Shown here: positions 11,666-21,596 of the stretch, in pieces
Numbering within the stretch: position 1 is the stretch's first letter
How the letters are laid out: the number at the start of each line of letters is the position of its first letter
NCBI GenBank assembly: GCA_003999685.1
Contig: CP021221.1
Location: 1,860,001-1,924,000 of the forward strand
Direction: 5' to 3'
DNA length: 64,000 nt
Origin: Taiwanofungus camphoratus
Lineage: Eukaryota; Basidiomycota; Agaricomycetes; Polyporales; Taiwanofungaceae
Position numbers and translations under genes: made by a program
Notes under the pieces: model-generated
What the model was told of the DNA's origin: nothing
The model's input: only the letters and a program-made list of their open reading frames with translations
Databases searched by the model: none

Positions 11666-13214
11666 ATGCCTCGTCTCCTTCCACGACTACTGCAAAGGCT
11701 CCAAAATGTGCGATCCCGTCAGGAGCAGACCGTTTCAGCCCTCAAGCGACCGCAGTGTGGTCCCCCTGCCCCAATAACCTACCGGCCCCCTCCCGAATGC
11801 CCGTCGCTATCCCCAGACGGCCGGACACAGTCGATAATACTCGACTCCTTAAACCCTATCTTGAAACTTGGAAAGTACAAGCGGCACAAATTCGTCCCGC
11901 CGAGCTTGAGGGTACGCAAAAGACGGCGAAAAACGACCAGCGCTGAAAGATTGCACGAATATGAGGAATCTCGAGCAATGACTGTGGAGGAGCGGTCCTA
12001 TTGGGCGAGTCCGTACTGTGCGCACACTTTTATCCATACGATGAACATGTTTTCTGAGAACTAGCATCAAAGTGCGCATGCTCTCTAGTCCTCTGCGGCA
12101 ATGTTTGTTGACAAAAAGAATGTTACCCGCAGGTATGGCTACAAGCACTTTCTTTTTCAGTCTACGTTCTGATCACTGTCTCAAGAGTTTCTTATCCGAT
12201 TATCACCAATGCGAGTGTTCACGGCTCGTCTGGGGAAGTCTGCGCAGGCCCTGCTTGCGGACGGGATTGAGCATCCGTCGTTCAAACCTCGTAGAGCTGG
12301 TCATGGGCTCTACCTCGTGTGTCGGAGAACTGCCCTAGAGACGTTTGCCGAGCGTGGTAGGTTGCTTTCTTCTCTCAGGTGTCTGTTGTATTCAAACCTC
12401 CGCAGGGTCTCATAAGCGCCTTAGTAACAATGTATTCATGCATTCCTGGTTGGACAGACAGATTTCGCACCTCCTTCGCGTGCGTATTCTGCAAGAACTT
12501 CATATACTGGCGGAGAGGTTACAGCGTAGGCCTAGAGGGTCTCTCGGGACTCCCGTATTACGAAGACTGACTCGCGCAGAGTGGAAGGAAGTTAAGATTT
12601 CCGGCATTCTGCCGTATGAAAATGCGATAGCGGTGCTTATTGTTCCGCCGCTAAACAAAAACCCTATCACCAAGTTAAGACCAGAGCCTTCCACGTCCTC
12701 AACACCACTGGAGGACAAAGAGCAAACCAAGCATCTTCGTCCGCTTCCACCACTCTCGGAATTTTTAGCCACGAACAGCGATGTATTCGGTGAGAACGAC
12801 ATCAGTCCACCATCAATACTTCCGCAATCAAAAGTCCCTTTGTACAATGGTCTCTCAATGTTCCCTTCCCGCCGTCAGCGCGCGGCACTACATGCCTTCC
12901 TCATACGCTTGCTGAACATCGAACGCCAAGCCCGTTTCGGGGAGCGTGCGCGCTCTACAGTGGCTTTAGCGACTCGCAATTCGCAAAATAATGTCTCAGA
13001 TGAGCAGGCCAAGAGCAAGCTTGCGAAGAAATTGCCGAGGCCGCGGGGAGATGAGAAGGGGAGCCATGCGTTTCTCCTGTTCTCGGATGCAGCGACATTG
13101 CTCAGGGCGGATACTGTACCGCTTGCAATTGCGTTGTGGCGTGTGCGGATGTGGGAGGATGCGGGGTGGGAGGGCTCGCAGCACACAGCCGGGGGGTGGA
13201 TGGTTCAACAGTAA
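11666..13214 (+). CDS. Conserved-looking protein, probably mitochondrial; family not recognised
   Basis: Reads from an ATG at 11666 (MPRLLPRLLQRLQNVRSRQ), an arginine-rich, acid-free start typical of mitochondrial presequences. Exon 1 runs to about 12017. A short exon giving LRMLSSPLRQCLLTKRMLPA ends near 12131. The next exon starts near 12174 (EFLIRLSPMRVFTARLG) and ends near 12358. The last exon begins near 12408 and stops at 13214. Junctions use GT-AG signals and keep frame. The protein is basic and rich in leucine and arginine, with a blot of Ser/Pro/Thr in the middle and a C-terminal WRVRMWEDAGWEG. It resembles organellar gene-expression factors in composition only, and I can assign no function. 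Confidence 0.6.
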
Positions 13215-13350
13215 TTACAATATTTTTGTATAGTGGTCGGTGGCTCAGAGCGACATTCACTGCTAATCGACGCGTTCGTGCGGAGCATCTCACATACATT
13301 ACCACATACGATCCCTGAAACGCTAGATGTCCTATGTTACAGTGGCGCGT

Positions 13351-14369
13351 TTACACTTCTATTGCCATAGGTACAGGCCCGCCCACGTCTTTCGTCTTCA
13401 GCGGAACGCCGAGCACCTCCTTGCCGTCCCAAAACTTTGGCAGCTCGTTCCCTGGCACGAACAACCGCTCAACACCATCTTCCGTGATGACTGCCATGCG
13501 GATTACACCTCCAGACGAACCGTCTCTTGACATTGCAAGTGCCAAAGCTGCAAATGTGCATTTCAGAACTCAGGATATCGAGGTGCATTTCAGTAATGGA
13601 ACGTACTGTTCTTGACAAAGTTGATCGTCTCCTCCTTGCCCCAGCCTTCCTGGTATGTCGCATCACAATACCCATATACATATGTCGAGCCGGACCCTTG
13701 GAGACGCCAACAAGCATGTCAAATTTAGTATGCACAGCGGATAGTCGGGTATCGCAACCTACCCCCGATTGCCCATGGCTGTCGGAACATGCCTCCGCCT
13801 AGCGGAATGTTGTATACGCCCGGGCCTGTCTCCTTATCCCATCCCGCCACAATAATACCGGCCGAGAGATTGTCTTTGTTCTCGTAGCATAGTTTCTGGA
13901 AGAAGCTAGCAGCGGTGTGCACAGATGGGGCGGATCCGTGCTGTTGTCTGCAATACAGATGCACGAGTAGTAGCCGGATATTAGAGGCAGCAAAGAAGCG
14001 AGGCGGAGACATACGTGTACATCTGGAGTGCCTGGTGCACTATATCCGCGACGGCTTGTGTGTCAGCGGCGGACCCAGAACGACAGCAATAGATGTGGTC
14101 GTGAACATATGTTAGCTTGTCTGTGACACGGTTCGCCTACTGCTATTCAGCGCGTAGCAGACTGAGACATCGAAAGCATACTCACGATATAGCTGCCGGT
14201 CGTTGTGCGACTGTCCGCGCCAACGACCACACCATCCTTGAATTGGACCGCCATGATCGAAGTCTACAAGTGAAGGTTGTCAACTGACATTCTTGAGTTC
14301 TGAAAGGCTGGCACATACACCGAGGTTGACTTCTCCAGCCTTGATGCGGTTAATGTCTACAGTCTCCAT
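13351..14369 (-). CDS. PRE3: 20S proteasome subunit beta1 (Pre3/PSMB6), caspase-like site
   Basis: Catalytic beta subunit with post-acidic (caspase-like) activity in the core particle. The propeptide (17 residues, [17 protein letters not shown]) is removed autocatalytically to expose Thr1 (TSIMAVQF). Conserved core motifs: GADSRTTTG (Asp17 region), [10 protein letters not shown] (Lys33), [42 protein letters not shown] and [15 protein letters not shown] (Ser129/Asp/Ser169 region). Exon 1 is 14319-14369 and ends exactly after Gly(-1), so Thr1 opens exon 2 at 14263. The C-terminus is [18 protein letters not shown]. Divergent from RPN12 across 183 bp. All catalytic residues seem present. Confidence 0.95.
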
Positions 14370-14552
14370 GATTGTATCTGAAGAAGGAAGGAACGAAGTC
14401 GAGACGGTAGAAGTGAAAGTTACGGTAGCAGCTGCACAAGGTGACGCGTCGACGCGCGTCGAGTTGCATTCACGCCTGCATTGACTCTGTTACTTCCAAT
14501 ACCACGTATTACTTCAATCCAACACTTGTCCTACCAATTACGCGTTCTTCAA
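14370..14552. promoter_or_regulatory. Bidirectional promoter of PRE3 and RPN12
   Basis: 183 bp separate the two start codons, so regulatory DNA must be shared. It holds GACGCGTCGACGCGCGTC at 14443-14460, two ACGCG cores in near-palindromic form. The Rpn4 site of yeast proteasome genes (GGTGGCAAA) is not present on either strand. Confidence 0.6.
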
Positions 14553-15657
14553 ATGGCTCCCTCACAACTCGTTACCTTGTACGAGGAACTAAAGCAAGCA
14601 TTTACCTCTCGTCCCACCAATCTTCAGAAGTGCGGGACTCTGCTAGCGAGGCTCAAGGTACTTCAAGACAGGCAGATTAAAATTGGACCTGTTCTGACGA
14701 ATACACTCGTAGATTGGTCTTATAGAGATCGATCTGCTCCTTCCTCAAGGGGATGCTAATATGCAGGATCTGGTAATAGCTCGTATGTGGTCAATCATTT
14801 CGCTACTGAACCACAAGACTAATTTTACGTTGCCATAGGTGATATTCTCGAGATTGGCGCATTTTGGAGTATACGGTCAAGGGACATCCCATCATTCGAC
14901 CGATATTTCTCGCAGTTGCAGACGTTTTATAACGATTACAGGTTCGTTCGCAGATCTGGTGTGCCTCATTCATCCTGCTCTTACCCTTGCCTTTTTATGT
15001 TCTTCCTTCTTATCAATTCATTAGCGCTGTGCTTCCCCCATCACCTCGTGAATACCCTATACGTGGGCTCTACCTGATTCGCCTCCTAACACAGAACCGC
15101 ATCGCCGACTTTCATACCACACTCGAGTCCCTCCCGCTCCCTGCTGATTCGTTAACGGCGAATCCTTACATCCGTCATCCGGTCAACCTCGAGCGATGGC
15201 TTATGGAAGGCAGCTACAGTAAGGTGTGGAACGCGCGCGAGGAAGCGCCTGCAGAAGAGTACAAGTTCTTCGTGGATAGCTTGATGGGAACTATCAGGTG
15301 CGGATAGGAATTTCCACGGCAAATCAATTGTCTCTCTCGCTGATACTGGATCATGAAGAAATGAAATTGCGAGTTGTGAGGAGGCAGCATACGAGAGTCT
15401 GCCACTGAAGGACGCTGCGACACTTCTTTTCTTCACAAATCAGTCCGAGCTGCTCAGCTTCGCTCAACAGGTGCGTCTACCTCGATAAAGACATGTTTTA
15501 TGCTGACAATCCGCGTCCTCAGCGAGGCTGGCAGATGAACTTGTCAGCAGGGACAATCGCCTTTGCCAAGAAAAGCGAGGAGAAACTCGAAATACCTAAA
15601 GAAAAATTGATTGCAGCGAATCTAGCATACGCGCGCGAGCTAGAGCAGATTGTATGA
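14553..15657 (+). CDS. RPN12: 26S proteasome regulatory (lid) subunit Rpn12/PSMD8
   Basis: Last subunit to join the lid; completes the 19S particle. Exons: 14553-14657, 14713-14782, 14839-14941, 15025-15297, 15359-15470, 15523-15657, sum 798 nt, 265 residues, matching the usual length. Motifs: LYEELKQAF at the N-terminus, [54 protein letters not shown] (PCI-type helical repeats), [21 protein letters not shown], and the terminal winged-helix part [19 protein letters not shown]. Tail-to-tail with PRE10, 136 bp apart. Confidence 0.93.
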
Positions 15658-15793
15658 TTGTACAAACATGGACAGCCTTCGTTCTCGTTTTCTCCTCAAA
15701 TTTGACTCGATTGAGTGCGTTACTTAGTCTGACTTGATCGCCGAGTCATAAGATGCGAAAGTCCGTCGAATATTGTACATAAGCAAAATGACT

Positions 15794-16880
15794 CTATGAC
15801 TCAACAAATGTCTCCAAACCCTCCTGAGCCTTTCGTGATGCCTCGCGGAGGAGGTCTTTCGGTACAGGTAAGTGAACACCATCTGTCTCATCGCCTATCC
15901 AGGACATTTCGAGCTCGAACTCTTTTTCTTTAGCGTCCTCGTGGACTAGGTAAATGCTGCGAATAATTGAGCAAATAAGGCGGCATAAAGTGGGGGACTG
16001 ACATACATCCTCGCGGCCTCAATGACTGCTTCTCGCGTGGACAGCTCGGAGAGTTTCAGCTTCTCGAGTTCAGTTTTCGCAAGCTGCCGGCCCTTGCCGA
16101 CTGCTGCACCATGGTATCCCTTGATACTGGATTATGAGCAGAATCCAAGGCGAAGATCATGCGGACGTACGAAAGCGACGCCACTTGGCTCGATCACATA
16201 CAATGAAGGACCGGTCTTGTCGACCGCGCCGATGATCGTGCTACAGCCAAACGGACGGACAGAAGAATAGAGGGTGTATGCTTGTACAAACAGCCCTACT
16301 CGGTCTACAAGATACTGTGGAGTAGCTGCTTTCAGGACGGCGACATCGACTGGGGGAAAACTACACACTTTGAGTGTGACAGGTGCGCGATATAGATCAC
16401 GGTAGTACGCCGCCTCTTCCCTTGCACGGTTTGCCAAACTTCTGCCATCTGCTAAGAACCCAGCAGTTGCCTGTGATCAGGAAGCCGGATGAGATGAGTG
16501 ATTATTAGACCACAAATATAGAACAGCTACACAACACGCACAAGCCCAACATGTTTGTCAACTGTCTGTATTCGCCTGTTTGCCTCAGGCACTAGTAGTT
16601 TGGAGTGAACCAGTTTCTCGACTGCTAGTACTATGCCGTCCTTCACTTTCAATCCAATAGCAGTTCTAAGAACAAGTTGACTAAGATGTTTGAAGGCACT
16701 ATTATGGTACATGAACTCACCCAGAATTTTCCACCGCTTTATTAGCATACTCGACCTGAAGTGAAGTCCTCAAGTGAGTTCGCGCTAAGACGCGTATGCG
16801 ACGATGCGTACTTGAAAGATACGACCATCAGGAGAATATGTACTGGCTGACAGATCGTAACCCGTTCCGATGGAAGTCAT
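15794..16880 (-). CDS. PRE10: 20S proteasome subunit alpha7 (Pre10/PSMA3)
   Basis: Structural alpha-ring subunit. Starts [20 protein letters not shown], then [13 protein letters not shown], the alpha-type signature specific to alpha7 (GTGYDLS). Later come [50 protein letters not shown] and the alpha7-like [23 protein letters not shown]. The C-terminal helix is [16 protein letters not shown], and the protein stops at 15794 with a short tail (GLETFVES) that is less acidic than the long acidic tails of yeast and human alpha7. Start at 16880; a 155 bp divergent gap separates it from NUP82. Confidence 0.94.
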
Positions 16881-17035
16881 GACGTGAACAGCAGGTAATC
16901 AGTGAGAAGGGAAAAAGAGGTGGACAAGGTAGGGACCACGCAACTTTAACGACAATACTTTCCTAGGACGCGCAAGCTTGACCGACACGCAGAGACGCGT
17001 GAGCGTGCGAGCGCGTTACTATATGTGGACGCGTC
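16881..17035. promoter_or_regulatory. Bidirectional promoter of PRE10 and NUP82
   Basis: 155 bp between start codons. GACGCG occurs at about 16968 and 16994, and GACGCGTC occupies 17028-17035, directly against the NUP82 ATG. The same octamer lies in the PRE3/RPN12 promoter. Confidence 0.5.
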
Positions 17036-20000
17036 ATGACCGCGACCCTATACGACTTCGACTCGACCCTCTTGACACAGGCGACAATGGACAAGCAAGA
17101 CGATTGGAATGCTTTACTCCAAGATCACCCTATATTTTTTACTCCAAAAAGTGTCTCAAGGTCTGGTGGGAAAAGCGAAGCATCACTTGAACTCTCGCTG
17201 AGCTCCTTGCCTGACTTCACGGATGTGGATCCTATGAATGACAGACCAACACCCTCGGGGAGACGCCGCGCAATGGTCGTCAAAGACTCAGACATAGTCA
17301 TTGCTGTCGGAAGCGAGATTCGCATGGCTGCTTTGGGAGATGTCAAACTTAGTAAGGGCGCACGAAAGTCGTACAAAGTGTGTGTATTAGAGGTTTAGTA
17401 TATGTATGGTGTTGAGTTTAGACGGGCGAACAGATTCTGCATACGCCAAACTTACAATTTGACGTCCACCAAATGGTGCTCAATCCGAACAGCAAACTGT
17501 TAGCTGTAGCTGGCGCTTTCCAGGTAGCGGTGATCGTGTTGCCCCGAGCCGGATTCACCAAACTAGTACCTACGACGGTAGACTGCAAGTACGCTCTCGA
17601 AAAAGTTATCTCATGAATGGTGCTGATTGAAATGAATCCAGATCTATTCAGATAGGGCAATTCTATCATGCAGCCGACACGTCCGTGCCAATAGCCAAAA
17701 TTGATTGGCACCCATGGGGCGAGGGTGGCTCTACACTTATGGTGATGACTATTGATGGCAAGCTAAGGTAGACAATTCAACTACAGCGAAATGGGCTTCC
17801 TAATGCTTAAAATGTCACCCAGAGAGTATGATATCTCCATAGATGCCGAGGAACCCCAACAAGTCCTATCGTTTGTGCCAGAAAAGAGAAAAAGTTCCTT
17901 CTCTGCAGGTGACGAGTCCGAACGAGAAGTCGCATCCTTCACTCTCGGTAAAGGCAGGGCCGACTGGGGCCCTCTGAGTATTTATGCGGTCATGAAAAGT
18001 GGAGACATATATGCGATCAGTCCGTACATGCCTAAGAATGCGTGCGTAGCCATTTCGCGAATCATTTATCCATTGTCTCAAAGAAAGTGCAGCTCATTGC
18101 CATCGTCGTATGTACACGCACTGGAATGCTTTGTTGCCGCCAAACAAGAATTCCTCTTCAAGTCGCATGACGAAGGCTCTTCGAGCACTTTGTCGACCCT
18201 TTATGATTACCAGCACAAATACGTGAACGCTTTACTGAAGCAGCTCCCCCCAGGAACAGCGTTTCCTGCCGTTTCACGCTCCATCCCTATGCGCCCGCCA
18301 AATACCGTCAGAAATCCTCCAGTCCGTCAGGGTCCGTTTCTGCTACAGCCGTCGCCACGCAGTCTAGAAGGAAGTGAAGGTGGTGACGCCACAGATATTT
18401 TGTACTTGGCTTTTGAGAGGGACGTAGAAGATGGCGCTGGGAGCGAGACGGAACGACTTGCGGTTCTGCTGATTACGTTCCAGGATGGGAGAGTAGATGT
18501 TTGCTTGGATGTAGAAAAGGTTGAAGCACGTTGGGAGCATAAGCAGGTTTGGCGTTCCTCCTCAAGGTGCCTCACGCGCTCTGATGTAACTAATCCATTA
18601 GCCACCTGATAGCGACCTCCCGATGCTGGCAGTCTACGAGACCATCGACCTTGGCATCATTTCCACACTATCTAAAGTGACTGTAGCTAAGTCAGAACCT
18701 CCGATACTGGAACTTATTCAAGGTAATCATCCAGTGTTTCTGCTCGATCCAATTCACGACGAAACAATATACGTGTATCATGCGTTCGGCGTTCATGCAC
18801 TACAGCTAGGCCCCATGCTGCGGAGTCTTGCCGTTGCTTTGCGTAATAATGCTGATAATGGCGACGATGCTGGCTCGCTTGAAGAGGTGCTACATAATTG
18901 CAACGGTGCAGATGTACAGCCTCTCCTGTCCACGTTTTCTGTAGAGCGGAGGTATGTAAACAACGACTTTGGGTGATGCTCACATGCTAATGCGACAATC
19001 GTATACAGATGCTCGAACCCAATAGTGGGAGTATCGATACCAAATGACGTGTATCTGACATATAGCATTTTCATCTTGACCTCCGTCATGCGCATGACCG
19101 TTTTGCCTCTGAATCTTCGCCCCGACTCGCCCTATTCGGTAACCTCAGACTTACCATCAATATCTGAGAAGTCACCTCCGCCGAAGTCACCTGCCACGCC
19201 CGACGAGCCGCCCGCATATGTCTCCCTTCTTGGTTCTGAATCTTACGTTCCTCCCCCCATCTTCAGCCGCCCTTCATCCAACCCGCGGCTTTCCCTTCCG
19301 CCATCCTCCGACCTTAAATCAGAATTTATGCTGACACCTGACACACTACGTTTTCTGGGCACAGCCGTCGAACGTTTCGAAAGCCAGATTCATGAGGTAC
19401 AATTGGCACGTCGCGCTGCAGAGGCACGTGCGGAGCTGCAAGAGCAGGAGTTTGCCAGGCAGCGGGCGAAATGCCAAGAGATGTTTGACATGATGTCACG
19501 GTCGAAGGGCTTGCGACGCGTTGCGACGAAGGAGAAAGTGATAAAGTTGCAACATACGCAGAAGATGCTGATGACGCGGCTGGATAGGGTATTGCAGTCA
19601 TTGATGGAGAAGGCATCGCCAGAGCTGAGTGATCATGAAACAAAGTGGTTTGAAGAACTTAGGAGGATGAAGGAAGAAGTTGTTGGTTCCAGCAAGTATG
19701 ATAATAGATCCCTTGCAGCTCGAACGAAACTGGTGTGTGACGCGTCTCACGCGCTTGCAGTCTTTTGTCTTTCGAATTGGTTACTAACAGCGACGCAGCT
19801 GCATAGAGAAATGGACAGACTCCTTCCTGACCTTAAAGAAATGAAAGAACGGGAGAGGAAAAGAAGACTCGCGGAGAGTCAGGAATCACTGGGGGTTTCC
19901 CAGGCGTTCGAACTCGGAAAGCTCTCCAATGAAGAGTACGTCATATTACACCTGTTATTATATATGTGTGTCTCAAATACTTGAGGCTTTAGGGGCGTTA

Positions 20001-20092
20001 GGATCGGTGATATCGAGAAGGAGATACTCAAACTCGCTGATAGGTTAGACGTGACTCTGGGAAGACCACCCTCCTTGCAAGATCAGCAATAG
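17036..20092 (+). CDS. NUP82: Nucleoporin Nup82/Nup88
   Basis: Cytoplasmic-face nucleoporin that anchors the mRNA export platform (Nup82-Nsp1-Nup159 in yeast). The N-terminal two thirds read as a beta-propeller: blocks such as LLAVAGAFQVAVIVLPRAG, KIDWHPWGEGGSTLMVMTID and LSIYAVMKSGDIYAISPYMP. The C-terminal third (from about 19320) is a long coiled coil with heptads (VERFESQIHEVQLARRAAEA, KLQHTQKMLMTRLDRVLQSL), as in the Nup88/Nup82 family. The last junction gives EGVRIGDIEKEIL and the protein ends PPSLQDQQ. An alternative start is the second Met at 17087. At least seven introns. Confidence 0.85.
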
Positions 20093-21596
20093 GTTTCATG
20101 GTCAATCCCCATTCCTTGTTCTCTCTCTTTAATCGATCGTCTGTAGCAAAGCAACTCGTGACGTAGGTAGCATGTAACATTGTGTCCCAGGTGTAGTTCT
20201 TAACTTCTGCTAATTTGCACTCGCGTTGAACCGCGTAACATGTGACCGCGTTGTGTCTTGAGCTGGACCAATTTACACTACATTTTTTCCAAGTCATGAA
20301 CAGATGGGTCCACAGAGTCGGGATGCAATGCTTATAGGTGGATTTATAAGGTGTAAGCCGACTCAGTCGTCACGTTCTGCCCACTGGTTCTGATTATCTG
20401 CTCTTCTTTCGTAGCGCAGGGCCAAAAGTGTCGGAGGAAGGATTAATCGACAGGTACACTCGTCATGAGCTGGCCAGAATGACGCCGTCAGAGACCTTCG
20501 AGATTTCTTTCAGAAGCACAGGCCTAACATCGGCCCAGTCCCTTCTGTGTTTCACACTCGCGCAAAGCTCAATATTTGACACGTTTTTGTTTTGGGCGTA
20601 GGTTAGGACGACTTACGCCGAGGCACGATTTTGTAATCAGACCGAAACTCATGCCTCCTGAGTAAATTCCCATAGGAAAAACACTAAGATGTGCGGGCGG
20701 CATCGATACGTCAATGATATCAGTGTCAAGCATGAGAAATTAGGGACTATGTTTGTCGTGTTCATTCGTACGGACGAGTTGGGCATGAACATCAACGCCG
20801 GCGAAATATCCAAAGGCAGAACTATGACATCTTGCCGACCTGGGAGAAAGTAGACGATGAGGAATTGCCAGTTAGTCCAATGCACCGTAGAGGTCCCTTG
20901 TTTGTCAGTCGTTGTCAATCGCACGTCAATTGAATGGCAAGTTGGCTTTCCATGGAATGAGTACCCTTTTCTTCACACCGAACATACCAGCATTACTCCG
21001 TGTCAGTGCTGCGTCATTTTCATTAGTGAAAGTCTGCAAAGCACGAAAAAATCAGGTGCTGCGAATGACTGACCATGTCCAGCAGAAGAGCGAACAGCTA
21101 ACTATTCTGAGTGATGAAGGTTGAAGGGAGAAGCTATGCTGCTTACTAGACTTCCACGACTTTGGGCGACGTCCCCTGTCCCCGACGCACTATCGTTGCA
21201 TATCCAACGTTCCCTGTCCAGGGACGCGCAAGGTCGTGAAAGTATAACACGATAGGCATGCCCCGTGAGCTCAGAGACAATAGCTTCCTGATTAGAGACT
21301 CGGAAATGGAACATGTGAGCTTGGATATACAGTCTTGCCCTTGCTCAAGTCAAGGAATTCACCTTTCTTATATATGGCTTATTTTGAGTATCTATATCAT
21401 AGCTGTACCACCGTTAAAGCCCATTTAACACCTGGAAGAAAATACTGCTAACTGGTAAGAAATCCCGATCAAGGGCCCCTGGGGGTGCCCTCCCTTCTCG
21501 GCATCTGCCCCTTGGAATCCACGGCGTTGACATCACGTGGTTCATTTCACTGTTACTCAACTTACTGAGAGCTGAACCGCGACTCCACTCTCAAAC
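20093..21596. other. 1.5 kb between NUP82 and NSP1, no assigned gene
   Basis: Several short minus-strand frames could be exons of one unassigned gene: 21102-21314 (MFHFRVSNQEAIVSELTGHA), then about 21035-20930 (TFTNENDAALTRSNAG), then 20649-20900 (VHWTNWQFLIVYFLPG). Splice-like signals join the first two. I recognise no domain, and no frame is long. It may be a fast-evolving or decayed gene. The remainder shows nothing. Confidence 0.3.
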
